This document shows positions 8,625-17,950 of a stretch of 64,000 bases of DNA, piece by piece (the first letter of the stretch is position 1; each line of letters begins with the position of its first letter). This DNA comes from Marinomonas communis. GTDB taxonomy: Bacteria > Pseudomonadota > Gammaproteobacteria > Pseudomonadales > Marinomonadaceae. A program made the translations under genes and the position numbers. The stretch is from assembly GCF_004363305.1 (NCBI RefSeq), contig NZ_SNZA01000001.1, positions 1,143,228 to 1,207,227 of the forward strand, in the 5' to 3' direction. The notes under the pieces were generated by a model that made no database searches, was not told the origin of the DNA, and worked only from the letters and a program-made list of their open reading frames with translations.

Positions 8625-10430
8625 ATGCGAATAATCGCTACATTTATATTATTCATTTTTTCCAGCTATGCCGCAGCCTTTAATTTTGGGTCACCTTTTC
8701 AATCCGAACCTGAGTTCCTACCTGTCGATCAAGCATTTAGTTTATCTGTAAACAGTGATGACACAGGACAAGTCTGGGCCACTTGGCAGATTGCTGACGG
8801 CTATTACCTGTACCGCCATCAACTTTCTGTAGACAGCGACAGCGCATCCAATATTCGCTTCAAAAGCATTCCAAAAGGGGAAATAAAGCAAGACCCGTAC
8901 TTTGGCGAAGTGGAAGTCTATCATCAACAATTAAAACTGCCATTAGAGATCGACAACCCTCGCCCCTACCAAGCATCTTTTATACTTAAATACCAAGGCT
9001 GTGCCGAACGAGGACTTTGTTACCCCCCTCAATCCGTGCCCATGTCTACTGAGTTTCCAAAACTAGCCGCACCAGTACAGGAAAACCAAACAACTACTAC
9101 GCAAAACATAGCGCCTTCCGAGGCAGAAAAAGTTTCCTCTTTGATCAGTCACTCGTCATTTGGTCAAATGCTAGTGGTTATGTTTAGTCTCGGATTAATG
9201 TTATCTCTAACACCCTGCGTGCTACCGATGGTGCCGATTGTTAGCGCTATTGTTGTTGGGGGCAAAGCGAATGGACGAAAAGGTTTTGCTCTATCCAGCG
9301 TGTATGTATCGGGCATGGCCGTAACATATGCTGCATTAGGCGCATTAGCGGGTTGGTTTGGCGCGCAAATGAATTTACAAGCGGCCTTGCAAAACCCTGT
9401 TGTTTTGCTGATTAGCGCAACGATATTTGCTGCTTTAGCTCTAGCAATGTTTGGTGTATTTGAATTACGACTACCGACTGCAATACAAACACGAGTCGAC
9501 CAATTAACAAATCGCTCGCAAGCCTCAACATCTAGACTTCTCGGTATCTTTATCGCAGGCGTGCTCGCAACGTTAATTGTATCACCTTGCGTCTCGGCAC
9601 CTCTTGCAGGGGTGATCTTGTATATCAGTTCCACTTCTGACCCCGTATATGGGGCAACAGCTTTGTTTAGCATGGGGATCGGCATGGGCATCCCTCTTCT
9701 ACTAGTGGGTACATTTGGTGGTAAAGTGCTACCAAAGAATGGCCCCTGGTTAGATGACATACGAAAAGTGATGGGCTTTGCGCTTCTTGGACTCGCTGCA
9801 TGGTTAGCAAACAGGTGGTTACCAGAAAGCACACATCTCATTATTTGGGGTGGCCTGAGCCTTAGTGTCGCAGCTTACTTTTTACACCGAGTCTTCACTC
9901 AGCACTCTCATCCAATCAGATGGTTCATTGCGCTCATTACCATTATGGCAGGTTTCATGGAGATTTTGGGCGGGGCCACTGGCGGCCAATCGCCATTATT
10001 TCCTTTAAAGCACTTAGTTTTAGGAAGTCCGTCTAACAATACATCCAAGACTGTACCTTATTATAAAACAATCGGCTCATTAGCGGAGTTAGAGCAGATT
10101 CAACAGCAAAGTACTCTTCCCGTGGTTATCGATTTATATGCCGATTGGTGTATTAGCTGCAAAGTAACAGAAGAAGAAATCTTTAAGCATCCTGACATTC
10201 TACCGATGTTGCGACAGGTAACTTTTGTAAAAGTAGACATTACTGACAACAGCGATGAGAACCAAGCACTACTCAAACACTTTAACCTGTTTGGGCCGCC
10301 AGCCATGCTGTACTTCGACTCTAAAAACCAGTTAATCGATAAGTTTTCTTTGATCGGAGAACCCTCAAAAGAAGAAGTTGAAATACGTTTGCAAGCTCTC
10401 ATTACTAACAAGCAGGACCAACAAAGTTAA
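8625..10430 (+). CDS. dsbD: thiol:disulfide interchange protein DsbD
   Basis: DsbD moves electrons from cytoplasmic thioredoxin across the inner membrane to periplasmic DsbC/DsbG and cytochrome c maturation proteins. All three domains are visible: a periplasmic alpha domain with Cys126 and Cys132 (GCAERGLCYPP), a multi-helix membrane beta domain with LTPCVLPMVP and VSPCVSAPLAG carrying the redox cysteines, and a C-terminal thioredoxin-like gamma domain with DWCISC (Cys509/Cys512). I start it at the ATG at 8625 because this gives a clean signal peptide, MRIIATFILFIFSSYAAA; an in-frame ATG at 8586 would add 13 uncharged residues. No clear SD precedes either. It is divergent from the lipoprotein operon. 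Confidence 0.9.
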   Translation: MRIIATFILFIFSSYAAAFNFGSPFQSEPEFLPVDQAFSLSVNSDDTGQVWATWQIADGYYLYRHQLSVDSDSASNIRFKSIPKGEIKQDPYFGEVEVYHQQLKLPLEIDNPRPYQASFILKYQGCAERGLCYPPQSVPMSTEFPKLAAPVQENQTTTTQNIAPSEAEKVSSLISHSSFGQMLVVMFSLGLMLSLTPCVLPMVPIVSAIVVGGKANGRKGFALSSVYVSGMAVTYAALGALAGWFGAQMNLQAALQNPVVLLISATIFAALALAMFGVFELRLPTAIQTRVDQLTNRSQASTSRLLGIFIAGVLATLIVSPCVSAPLAGVILYISSTSDPVYGATALFSMGIGMGIPLLLVGTFGGKVLPKNGPWLDDIRKVMGFALLGLAAWLANRWLPESTHLIIWGGLSLSVAAYFLHRVFTQHSHPIRWFIALITIMAGFMEILGGATGGQSPLFPLKHLVLGSPSNNTSKTVPYYKTIGSLAELEQIQQQSTLPVVIDLYADWCISCKVTEEEIFKHPDILPMLRQVTFVKVDITDNSDENQALLKHFNLFGPPAMLYFDSKNQLIDKFSLIGEPSKEEVEIRLQALITNKQDQQS

Positions 10431-10485
10431 CAGTTGATCATATTTTAACCTGAAATTCGTTTTTTATGTTTTTTCATAGCAAAAC

Positions 10486-10514
10486 TGGACAATTTCGCGG
10501 TTTTTACTGATAAT
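10486..10514 (+). promoter_or_regulatory. predicted sigma70 promoter of accBC
   Basis: TGGACA at 10486-10491 and GATAAT at 10509-10514 are each one mismatch from consensus, with an ideal 17-bp spacer. Transcription would begin near 10521, leaving an untranslated leader of about 120 bases before the accB ATG at 10641. Confidence 0.65.
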
Positions 10515-10537
10515 TTCCGGCTAATTGGAATTTCAAA

Positions 10538-10568
10538 TGTCAGTAGATCCTTTTCTGTTCTACTGACA
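10538..10568 (+). promoter_or_regulatory. accB leader hairpin 1
   Basis: A perfect 10-bp inverted repeat (TGTCAGTAGA at 10538-10547, TCTACTGACA at 10559-10568) with an 11-base loop, inside the predicted accB 5' leader and just downstream of the predicted start site. It is not followed by a T tract, so it is not a typical terminator. Confidence 0.6.
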
Positions 10569-10575
10569 CAATCGC

Positions 10576-10602
10576 CTATTGGCTTGTGCGACAAGCCAAT
10601 AG
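10576..10602 (+). promoter_or_regulatory. accB leader hairpin 2
   Basis: A perfect 12-bp inverted repeat (CTATTGGCTTGT at 10576-10587, ACAAGCCAATAG at 10591-10602) with a GCG loop, 7 bases after hairpin 1 and 38 bases before the accB ATG. There is no T tract after it. Candidate roles are mRNA stabilisation, control of accB translation, or an operator in DNA. Confidence 0.6.
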
Positions 10603-10640
10603 AAATAGACTGAATACATAGACAAAGAAAGAGAGTCATC

Positions 10641-11087
10641 ATGGACATTCGCAAAATCAAAAAGCTTATCGAACTACTAGAAGAATCTAACGTTTACGAG
10701 ATCGAAATCAAGGAAGGCGAAGAAGCAGTTCGTATCAGCCGTGGTGGCGCTCCTGTAGCAGCACCTCAAGTATTTGCAGCACCAGCTCCAGTAGCAGCTC
10801 CAGCGCAAGCAGCGGCTCCAGCAGACGCAGCGCCAGCAGAAGCAGCGATTGCAGGCCACACGGTTAACTCTCCAATGGTTGGTACTTTTTACCAATCTCC
10901 TGCTCCAGGTGCGAAGTCTTTCGTTGAAGTCGGCCAAAAAGTAAACGTTGGCGACACGATCTGTATCGTTGAAGCGATGAAAATGATGAACCAAATCGAA
11001 GCTGACAAAGCTGGTACCATTGGCGCTATCTTAGTATCTGATGGTGAGCCAGTCGAATTCGACCAGCCACTTGTTACAATCGTTTAA
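10641..11087 (+). CDS. accB: biotin carboxyl carrier protein of acetyl-CoA carboxylase
   Basis: AccB carries the carboxybiotin between the biotin carboxylase and carboxyltransferase in malonyl-CoA synthesis, the committed step of fatty-acid synthesis. In 148 residues it has an N-terminal helical domain, an Ala/Pro-rich flexible linker (about residues 40-72) and a C-terminal biotinyl domain with EAMKMMNQI; Lys114 in the AMKM motif is the biotinylation site. A SD (AAAGAGAG) lies upstream of the ATG. It is the first gene of the accBC operon, 20 bases before accC. The long leader with two hairpins suggests post-transcriptional or operator control; in Escherichia coli accBC is autoregulated by AccB. 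Confidence 0.96.
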   Translation: MDIRKIKKLIELLEESNVYEIEIKEGEEAVRISRGGAPVAAPQVFAAPAPVAAPAQAAAPADAAPAEAAIAGHTVNSPMVGTFYQSPAPGAKSFVEVGQKVNVGDTICIVEAMKMMNQIEADKAGTIGAILVSDGEPVEFDQPLVTIV

Positions 11088-11107
11088 TTAACAGCCAAAG
11101 GTTCATC

Positions 11108-12448
11108 ATGCTAGATAAAGTATTGATTGCTAACCGAGGCGAAATTGCACTGCGTATTCTTCGCGCTTGTAAAGAACTCGGTATTAAGACAGTTGCGGTT
11201 CATTCTAAGATTGACCGTGACTTACTACACGTACGCCTTGCAGACGAATCGATCTGTATCGGCCCTAACCCATCTAAAGACAGCTATCTAAACATCCCTG
11301 CACTAATCAGTGCAGCAGAGTTGACAGACACGTCTGCAATCCACCCAGGCTATGGCTTCCTTGCGGAAAACGCTGACTTTGCCGAGCAAGTTGAGCGTTC
11401 TGGTTTTGCCTTCATCGGCCCTAAAGCTGAAACAATTCGCCTAATGGGTGACAAAGTTTCTGCGATCAAAGCGATGCGTGAAGCAAACGTACCTACGGTT
11501 CCAGGCTCAAATGGTCCAGTACCATCTGACCCAGAAGAATGTATGCGTATTGCTCGTGAAATCGGTTACCCAGTGATCGTAAAAGCGGCAGCTGGTGGTG
11601 GCGGTCGTGGTATGCGCGTTGTTCACAACGAAGGCAGCCTTCTAAAATCGATCAGCGTAACGCAGTCTGAAGCAGGTTCTTACTTCGGTGACAGCACGGT
11701 TTACATGGAGAAATTCCTAACCAACCCACGTCACGTTGAAGTTCAAGTTCTTGCTGATGGTCAAGGCAACGCTATCCACCTATACGATCGTGATTGCTCT
11801 CTGCAACGTCGCCACCAAAAAGTATTGGAAGAAGCTCCAGCACCACTACTTGACCCTGAGTCACGAGCACAATGTCTTCAGGCATGTGTGGATGCTTGTA
11901 TTAAGATTGGCTACCGCGGCGCAGGTACGTTTGAATTCTTATACGAAGACGGTCGTTTCTACTTCATCGAAATGAACACTCGTGTTCAGGTAGAGCACCC
12001 TGTAACCGAAATGGTAACTGGCGTAGACATCGTTAAAGAGCAACTACGTATCGCAAGTGGCTTACCTCTTTCTATCAAGCAGGAAGATGTTCAACTAAAA
12101 GGTCACGCAGTTGAAGCGCGTATCAACGCAGAAGACCCTAAAACCTTCATGCCAAGCCCAGGTAAAGTAAACTACTTCCACGCTCCAGGCGGCATGGGCG
12201 TTCGTGTTGATTCTCACCTATACAGTGGCTACTCAGTTCCACCAACTTATGACTCAATGATCGCAAAAGTTATTTGTTTTGCTGACACTCGCGAAGGCGC
12301 ATTGAAACGCTTAGAAGTGGCTCTTGACGAGACGTTCATTGATGGCATCAAAACCAATGTCGACCTGCAAAAAGACTTGGTAACAGACGCCAACTTCATT
12401 CAAGGCGGTGTTAACATTCACTATCTTGAAAAGAAACTGGGCCTATAA
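11108..12448 (+). CDS. accC: biotin carboxylase subunit of acetyl-CoA carboxylase
   Basis: AccC carboxylates the biotin of AccB using ATP and bicarbonate. The 446-residue length is standard. It opens [20 protein letters not shown], carries the glycine-rich ATP-grasp loop [14 protein letters not shown] near residues 159-172 and the active-site segment [18 protein letters not shown]. It lies 20 bases after accB. Codon use in accBC is more biased than in neighbouring accessory genes, as expected for high expression. Confidence 0.97.
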   Translation: MLDKVLIANRGEIALRILRACKELGIKTVAVHSKIDRDLLHVRLADESICIGPNPSKDSYLNIPALISAAELTDTSAIHPGYGFLAENADFAEQVERSGFAFIGPKAETIRLMGDKVSAIKAMREANVPTVPGSNGPVPSDPEECMRIAREIGYPVIVKAAAGGGGRGMRVVHNEGSLLKSISVTQSEAGSYFGDSTVYMEKFLTNPRHVEVQVLADGQGNAIHLYDRDCSLQRRHQKVLEEAPAPLLDPESRAQCLQACVDACIKIGYRGAGTFEFLYEDGRFYFIEMNTRVQVEHPVTEMVTGVDIVKEQLRIASGLPLSIKQEDVQLKGHAVEARINAEDPKTFMPSPGKVNYFHAPGGMGVRVDSHLYSGYSVPPTYDSMIAKVICFADTREGALKRLEVALDETFIDGIKTNVDLQKDLVTDANFIQGGVNIHYLEKKLGL

Positions 12449-12460
12449 TTGCGCTCAATT

Positions 12461-12486
12461 ACTACACCTCCAGCCGGAGGTGTAGT
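12461..12486 (+). terminator. hairpin after accC
   Basis: A perfect 11-bp stem (ACTACACCTCC with GGAGGTGTAGT) closes an AGCC loop 12 bases after the accC stop. The following bases are ACCCTCCTTTATA, so the U tract is poor; it may terminate weakly or protect the 3' end while prmA is transcribed from read-through. Confidence 0.55.
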
Positions 12487-12546
12487 ACCCTCCTTTATAT
12501 AAAGAATTAACCAGACTTGCAAAAGTCTCAATTGGACCTTACTCCC

Positions 12547-13434
12547 ATGCCTTGGTTGCAAATCCGCGTTCATACAACACCTGACCACGTCCCAGCTTTT
12601 GAAGATGTCTTGCTTGACTGTGGCGCTTTAGTTGTCACCTTCGAAGATGTTCATGACGACCCAGTTTACGAACCAGATCTCAACACAACACCACTTTGGA
12701 AGCACACTCGTGTAACGGGACTTTTTGAAGCCGATGCGGATCTTGAGCACATCCGCCCGGTGGTTGAACATAAAGCCGAGCAACTAGGCCAGACTAACAT
12801 TGACCTAAAGATTGAAATCCTCGAAGACAAAGATTGGATTCGCGAATGGATGGACAGCTACCACCCGATTCAATTTGGTAAACGCTTGTGGGTTTGCCCG
12901 AGCTGGCGTGAAGTGCCAGATGAAAATGGAGTTAATCTTATTCTCGATCCAGGCTTGGCCTTTGGCACAGGTACCCACCCAACTACAGCACTATGTTTAG
13001 AGTGGCTAGACTCTATTGACTGTAAAGACAAAAGCATCATCGACTACGGCTGTGGCTCTGGCATTTTAGGCATTGCTGGTTTGTTATTGGGCGCCAACAA
13101 CATGGTGGGGATTGATATCGACCCTCAGGCTGTTGAAGCGACACAGGCCAATGCTGAACGCAATAGCATTACGCCAGATCGTTACGAAGTAAAACTGCCA
13201 CCTTATGATGGCGACCTGCAAGCAGATGTTGTTGTTGCGAACATATTAGCAGGGCCTCTAGCAGAGCTTTCGGGCACTATTTCCAAGTTAGTGAAACAAG
13301 GTGGTATGCTTGCTCTTTCCGGCATTCTAGAAAGCCAAGCACACTCTGTTGTTGAGGCTTACAAACCATGGTTTAAAATTGAATCCATTGTCGAAAAGGA
13401 AGAATGGGGTCGTATTGTGGCTAAAAAACTGTAG
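12547..13434 (+). CDS. prmA: ribosomal protein L11 methyltransferase
   Basis: PrmA trimethylates lysines and the N-terminus of ribosomal protein L11 using S-adenosylmethionine. The 295-residue protein begins MPWLQIRV, the usual PrmA start; an upstream in-frame TTG at 12517 would add ten residues and is less likely. The substrate-recognition N-terminal domain is followed by the SAM-binding fold with DPGLAFGTGTHPTT, then DYGCGSGILGIAG and the VVANILAGPL motif. Location between accC and the DUF3426 gene is a conserved arrangement. Confidence 0.94.
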   Translation: MPWLQIRVHTTPDHVPAFEDVLLDCGALVVTFEDVHDDPVYEPDLNTTPLWKHTRVTGLFEADADLEHIRPVVEHKAEQLGQTNIDLKIEILEDKDWIREWMDSYHPIQFGKRLWVCPSWREVPDENGVNLILDPGLAFGTGTHPTTALCLEWLDSIDCKDKSIIDYGCGSGILGIAGLLLGANNMVGIDIDPQAVEATQANAERNSITPDRYEVKLPPYDGDLQADVVVANILAGPLAELSGTISKLVKQGGMLALSGILESQAHSVVEAYKPWFKIESIVEKEEWGRIVAKKL

Positions 13435-13457
13435 CCCTTTAAGGAAGTACTCGCTTT

Positions 13458-14789
13458 ATGTCAGAAAGCATGATCACTCGCTGCCCTAAATGTTCAACGA
13501 CTTTTCGCGTCACGCAAGAAGTTCTCAATATGGCCAAAGGGAAAGTCCGCTGTGGTCAATGCTTTCATATCTTCACAGCATCACCAGTATCGTCGAACCA
13601 GAATAAATCGACGCAATCCAACCCAGTAAAACCCACTAAACCGCAGCAACAGGCAAATCCTAAAGCCCCACTAAAACAGCTAGATGTGCCAAGCAAGAAT
13701 ACTGCAAGTTCAGCCCAATTGAGTTCTGCCACTCCGGTTAGCGATGATGGTTCCGTTAATCCAGAATGGTTAAACACACTCTTCCACGAAGAAGACCTTG
13801 CTCCGTATACGCCACCTAAAAACACAAACGCACGCTTTACGGAACAAATGGATCTAGATGACGAGCAGAAAACCTCGGTACTCGACAACCCCATTTTAAA
13901 GACCCCTAAAACACCTTATTCTGAAGCGACGCAGCCAAGACAAGAAAAGGCAAACGAAGAACTCGCGCCATGGGAACTGGAGCTAGCTGAACTTGATGCA
14001 CAAATGAGTGCGCAATCCCCTGCAAGTGAGCCTGTTTTTAGCGAACAAATAAAGCCTGAACCAAGCCGAAACACTGTCCAGCCGAAAGCAAGTACAGAGG
14101 AAAAGCAGACTTCTCCTGCAACCGAAGAACCTGACTATATGCAGGCCCTGCACTCTCTTGCTCAAGATGTTTCAAAGAAAGACGCATTCGATGAAGAAGA
14201 ATACTCCTCCCAAGAGTCCATGAAGCAACTGGCAGCGGAGTACAGCCTTGCTACCCTAACCGACCACAGTGATACAAAAACCAAAAGCAAAACTAAAAAC
14301 AAACACACCGCTCTTTGGTCGCTCGGCTGCTTTGCAGCGCTACTTTTATTAGCAACCCAAGTTGCCATAGGTTACTTCGATGTTGGCAGTCGATCACCAG
14401 AATTTAGAGGACTATACAAAACTGCCTGCGCTTATTTAGGTTGCACCTTACCTGCTTTTGAAGATGTTGATGCCATTACCACCGAACACGTTCGCATTCA
14501 AAGTCACCCAACCGCTGCAAACACGCTACAGGTGAATGCCATCATGACCAATACAAGCAGTTTTGCTCAACCAATGCCAAAACTTGCGCTTGAATTTTAT
14601 GATTTAAATGGTCGACCTGTTGCAGCAAGACTCTTCGCCCCGCAAGATTACTTACACAAAGACTTTCTCGATATTACTTTCATGCCACCGAGCACCCCTA
14701 TCCATATCGTTATCCCTATTCAAGATCCTGGTGCTCGCGCTGTAACACATCAAATAAAAGTGTTCCCTAGTGAGACACAGTCTTACTAA
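13458..14789 (+). CDS. zinc-ribbon (MJ0042-type) and DUF3426 membrane protein
   Basis: A 443-residue protein with an N-terminal MJ0042 zinc ribbon (CPKCSTTFRV and VRCGQCFHIF, two CxxC pairs in residues 9-35), a long low-complexity acidic and Pro/Ser-rich linker (about 45-275), one transmembrane helix (about 282-301, ending in LLATQVAIGYF), and a C-terminal DUF3426 domain predicted outside the cytoplasm (MPPSTPIHIVIPIQDPGARA). The zinc ribbon would be cytoplasmic. This architecture is common next to prmA in gammaproteobacteria; its function is unknown. Confidence 0.88.
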   Translation: MSESMITRCPKCSTTFRVTQEVLNMAKGKVRCGQCFHIFTASPVSSNQNKSTQSNPVKPTKPQQQANPKAPLKQLDVPSKNTASSAQLSSATPVSDDGSVNPEWLNTLFHEEDLAPYTPPKNTNARFTEQMDLDDEQKTSVLDNPILKTPKTPYSEATQPRQEKANEELAPWELELAELDAQMSAQSPASEPVFSEQIKPEPSRNTVQPKASTEEKQTSPATEEPDYMQALHSLAQDVSKKDAFDEEEYSSQESMKQLAAEYSLATLTDHSDTKTKSKTKNKHTALWSLGCFAALLLLATQVAIGYFDVGSRSPEFRGLYKTACAYLGCTLPAFEDVDAITTEHVRIQSHPTAANTLQVNAIMTNTSSFAQPMPKLALEFYDLNGRPVAARLFAPQDYLHKDFLDITFMPPSTPIHIVIPIQDPGARAVTHQIKVFPSETQSY

Positions 14790-14854
14790 ATGTGCATTTA
14801 TTAAACACATTTAAAATAAGCACAAATTTTAGCCAATTTATGAGTTGTCAAGAC

Positions 14855-14883
14855 TTCAAAAATTCAAATCCCCTAGGTATTAT
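14855..14883 (+). promoter_or_regulatory. predicted dusB-fis promoter
   Basis: TTCAAA at 14855-14860 and TATTAT at 14878-14883 are separated by 17 bp. The -10 is followed by TCACGCCCGC, a GC-rich discriminator of the kind that makes the enteric dusB-fis promoter sensitive to the stringent response. The -35 is only a four-of-six match. Confidence 0.45.
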
Positions 14884-14942
14884 TCACGCCCGCTCGACGG
14901 TGTAGCAGATCTTTAACAACAGATTCGGTATTTAAAATCATC

Positions 14943-15908
14943 ATGGCTTTCAATATTGGCCAATACAGCATCGATAAGCCTGTCATCCTAGCCCCTATGG
15001 CCGGTGTTACAGACTTACCTTTCCGACGACTTTGTCACCAGAACGGCGCTGGATTAGTGGTCTCTGAAATGGTCACTTCAGACGTTCGCTTATGGGACAC
15101 CAACAAAAGTCGCATGCGTTTAGTCCATGATGATGAAGTAGCCCCCCGCTCAGTACAAATTGCTGGTGCATCCCCTGAAATGATGGCTGAAGCCGCACGT
15201 GAAAACGTAAAGTTAGGCGCTCAGATCATCGATATAAATATGGGTTGCCCCGCGAAGAAAGTACTCAACAGAGCAGCAGGGTCTGCTTTATTACAAGACG
15301 AACCTCTTGTTCAAAGAATACTCGAATCTGTCGTAAGTAGTGTTGACGTTCCGGTAACGCTTAAAATAAGGACAGGCTGGTCAACCGATCAGCGTAACGG
15401 CTTAACAATTGCTAAAATTGCTGAGCAGTCAGGCATACAAGCCCTAGCAGTACATGGTCGTACTCGTGCTTGCAAGTTCAAAGGCGAAGTTGAGTACGAT
15501 ACCATCGCGCAAATTAAACAGGCGATATCGATTCCTGTTTTTGCTAATGGTGATATTCAATCGGCCGAGCAAGCCAAGCAAGTATTAGATTACACCAAAG
15601 CTGATGCAGTCATGATTGGCCGTGCTGCTCAAGGACGCCCATGGATCTTTAGGGAAATCAATCACTACTTAGAACACAACGAGCTTTTAGCGCCACCTTC
15701 CACGGAAGAGGTGAAAGATATCGTCATTAATCATGTTAAAGCGTTACATGCATTTTATGGTGACTTTATGGGCACAAGAATTGCGCGCAAGCACGTTGGC
15801 TGGTATCTGCAAACATTGGCTGATACAACGCCATTTCGTAGCCAGTTTAATCGCATCGAAGATGCACAAGAACAGCTCGATCTGTTGAATGAATTCTTTG
15901 TTTCTTAA
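14943..15908 (+). CDS. dusB: tRNA-dihydrouridine synthase B
   Basis: DusB is an FMN-dependent reductase that makes dihydrouridine at position 17 of tRNA. The 321-residue protein starts [20 protein letters not shown], has [20 protein letters not shown] with the catalytic Cys, the FMN-site segments IRTGW and [13 protein letters not shown], and the phosphate-binding VFANGDI and [11 protein letters not shown]. It is the first gene of the dusB-fis operon, fis following within about 60 bases, an order conserved through gammaproteobacteria. Confidence 0.95.
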   Translation: MAFNIGQYSIDKPVILAPMAGVTDLPFRRLCHQNGAGLVVSEMVTSDVRLWDTNKSRMRLVHDDEVAPRSVQIAGASPEMMAEAARENVKLGAQIIDINMGCPAKKVLNRAAGSALLQDEPLVQRILESVVSSVDVPVTLKIRTGWSTDQRNGLTIAKIAEQSGIQALAVHGRTRACKFKGEVEYDTIAQIKQAISIPVFANGDIQSAEQAKQVLDYTKADAVMIGRAAQGRPWIFREINHYLEHNELLAPPSTEEVKDIVINHVKALHAFYGDFMGTRIARKHVGWYLQTLADTTPFRSQFNRIEDAQEQLDLLNEFFVS

Positions 15909-15970
15909 AACATAAGAAACATATCTGGTACCTGAGTTGCGTTGAGGGAACCCCTTTGCACAACTCCATA

Positions 15971-16279
15971 ATGGTTAGCTTTAAAATAGAAGGTTATTCT
16001 GTGGTAGATCAAACACATACTCAAACATTTCAAACCGCTTCAGCTGAGCAATCTCAAACTCTGCGCGACAATGTTGAAAAAGCATTGCAGAACTACTTTG
16101 CTCACTTAGATGGCCAGCCAGTCACTGATTTGTACCAACTAGTGTTAGCAGAGGTTGAGGCCCCTTTGCTAGAGTCCGTCATGAACTACACTAAAGACAA
16201 TCAAACAAAAGCGTCGGCTATCCTAGGCTTAAACCGTGGTACGCTACGTAAAAAGCTGAAGCAGTACGGTATGCTGTAA
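15971..16279 (+). CDS. fis: nucleoid-associated DNA-binding protein Fis
   Basis: Fis is a dimeric DNA-bending protein controlling rRNA promoters, recombination and chromosome structure. The C-terminal two thirds is nearly invariant: [20 protein letters not shown], then the helix-turn-helix [17 protein letters not shown]. The start is uncertain. ATG 15971 gives 102 residues with no SD; TTG 15956 has a GAGGGA seven bases upstream; GTG 16001 has AGAAGG seven bases upstream and would give 92 residues. All include the core. It lies downstream of dusB and ends just before a strong terminator. Confidence 0.93.
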   Translation: MVSFKIEGYSVVDQTHTQTFQTASAEQSQTLRDNVEKALQNYFAHLDGQPVTDLYQLVLAEVEAPLLESVMNYTKDNQTKASAILGLNRGTLRKKLKQYGML

Positions 16280-16281
16280 GT

Positions 16282-16307
16282 AAAAAAGGGCTTAAATGCC
16301 CTTTTTT
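16282..16307 (+). terminator. rho-independent terminator after fis
   Basis: A stem AAAAAAGGGC / GCCCTTTTTT around a TTAAAT loop, three bases after the fis stop, with the T run in the right arm. It separates dusB-fis from purHD. Confidence 0.88.
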
Positions 16308-16361
16308 CGTTTTACCCGTTCCCCTTAATTATTAAATGTTCATCACATTGCGAGAAGCATA

Positions 16362-17930
16362 ATGGCAAATACGACTCCAATTAAACGCGCTCTAATCAGC
16401 GTTTCAGACAAAACTGGTATTGTTGAATTCGCACGCGAATTAGCAAACCAAGGTGTTGAAATCCTTTCTACAGGCGGTACTTACAAACTTCTTCTTGAAA
16501 ACCAAGTCGCTGCTGTAGAAGTATCAGACTACACTGGTTTCCCTGAAATGATGGATGGCCGCGTAAAAACACTTCACCCGAAAGTACACGGTGGTATCTT
16601 GGGTCGTCGTGATATCGACGGTGCGATCATGCAAGAACATGGCATCCAAGAAATTGATATGGTTGTCGTTAACCTATACCCATTCGAAGCAACCATTGCT
16701 CGCCCTGACTGCGATCTTCCTCTTGCAATCGAAAACATCGACATCGGTGGCCCAACAATGGTTCGTTCTGCTGCGAAAAACCATAAAGACGTTGCTATTG
16801 TTGTTGATCCAGCAAGCTATGAAGGCATCCTAGCGTCTTTGCAAGAGAACGGTGGTCTTACTTACGATCAGCGTTTCGACCTAGCTGTTAAAGCATTCGA
16901 GCACACGTCTAACTACGACGGTAACATCGCTAACTACCTAGGCAAGAAAGTAGAAGGTGGCAGTGAAGACTTCCCACGCACTTTCAACTTGCAATTCAAC
17001 AAGCAAGAAGAAATGCGTTACGGTGAGAACCCACACCAAAAAGCAGCATTCTACGTTGAAGCTAACCCTCAAGAAGCATCAATCAGCACTGCTAAACAGC
17101 TTCAAGGCAAAGCCCTTTCTTACAACAACATCGCTGACACGGATGCAGCCCTTGAGTGCGTTAAGAGCTTCCAAGAGCCTGCTTGTGTCATCGTTAAGCA
17201 CGCGAACCCTTGTGGTGTTGCGACAGCAGCGAACCAACTAGAAGCTTACGACCTAGCATTTAAAACGGACCCGACGTCTGCTTTCGGCGGCATCATTGCC
17301 TTCAACCAAGAGCTTACTGCTGAAACCGCGCAAGCCATTGTCGATCGTCAATTTGTTGAAGTGATCATCGCACCAAAAGTTAGCCCAGCAGCACTTGAAG
17401 TGGTTGCCGCGAAACAAAACGTTCGCCTTCTAGAATGTGGTGAATGGTCAACTGACAAGCCTGCTGCACTTGACTACAAACGCGTTAACGGTGGCCTATT
17501 GGTTCAAGACCGTGATGACGGTGCAATTGAACTTGGCGATCTAAAAGTTGTGTCTAAGCGTCAGCCTTCTGAAGACGAACTTAAAGACCTTCTATTCGCT
17601 TGGAAAGTAGCGAAATTCGTGAAATCTAACGCCATTGTTTACACTAAGAACGGTCAAACAATCGGCGTGGGTGCTGGCCAAATGAGCCGCGTCTACTCTG
17701 CTAAGATTGCAGGCATTAAAGCAGCGGACGAGAACCTACAAGTAGAAGGTTCTGTTATGGCCTCTGATGCCTTCTTCCCATTCCGTGACGGCATCGATGC
17801 AGCGGCAGCAGCTGGTATTACAGCGGTTATCCAACCTGGCGGTTCAATGCGTGATGAGGAAGTCATCGCAGCCGCTGACGAAGCAGGCATGGCGATGGTA
17901 TTCACCGGCATGCGCCACTTCCGTCACTAA
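16362..17930 (+). CDS. purH: bifunctional AICAR transformylase / IMP cyclohydrolase
   Basis: PurH performs the last two steps of IMP synthesis. The 522-residue protein has the N-terminal IMP cyclohydrolase (MGS-like) domain, [20 protein letters not shown] and GGTYKLL, with [17 protein letters not shown], and the C-terminal AICAR transformylase domain with [10 protein letters not shown] and the late [11 protein letters not shown]. Length and both domains are complete. purD follows 20 bases later, so the two purine genes form one operon ending in a bidirectional terminator. Confidence 0.97.
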   Translation: MANTTPIKRALISVSDKTGIVEFARELANQGVEILSTGGTYKLLLENQVAAVEVSDYTGFPEMMDGRVKTLHPKVHGGILGRRDIDGAIMQEHGIQEIDMVVVNLYPFEATIARPDCDLPLAIENIDIGGPTMVRSAAKNHKDVAIVVDPASYEGILASLQENGGLTYDQRFDLAVKAFEHTSNYDGNIANYLGKKVEGGSEDFPRTFNLQFNKQEEMRYGENPHQKAAFYVEANPQEASISTAKQLQGKALSYNNIADTDAALECVKSFQEPACVIVKHANPCGVATAANQLEAYDLAFKTDPTSAFGGIIAFNQELTAETAQAIVDRQFVEVIIAPKVSPAALEVVAAKQNVRLLECGEWSTDKPAALDYKRVNGGLLVQDRDDGAIELGDLKVVSKRQPSEDELKDLLFAWKVAKFVKSNAIVYTKNGQTIGVGAGQMSRVYSAKIAGIKAADENLQVEGSVMASDAFFPFRDGIDAAAAAGITAVIQPGGSMRDEEVIAAADEAGMAMVFTGMRHFRH

Positions 17931-17950
17931 TAAAGGCATAGGAAACAAGC

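Noticed and set aside
9164..9841. 225-codon open frame on the minus strand inside dsbD
   Set aside because: It is antisense to the dsbD membrane domain, with a Pro/Ala/Thr-rich sequence typical of shadow frames and no recognisable motif.
10445..10660. 71-codon minus-strand frame over the accB leader
   Set aside because: It runs through the predicted promoter and both hairpins and into accB, without a plausible ribosome binding site.
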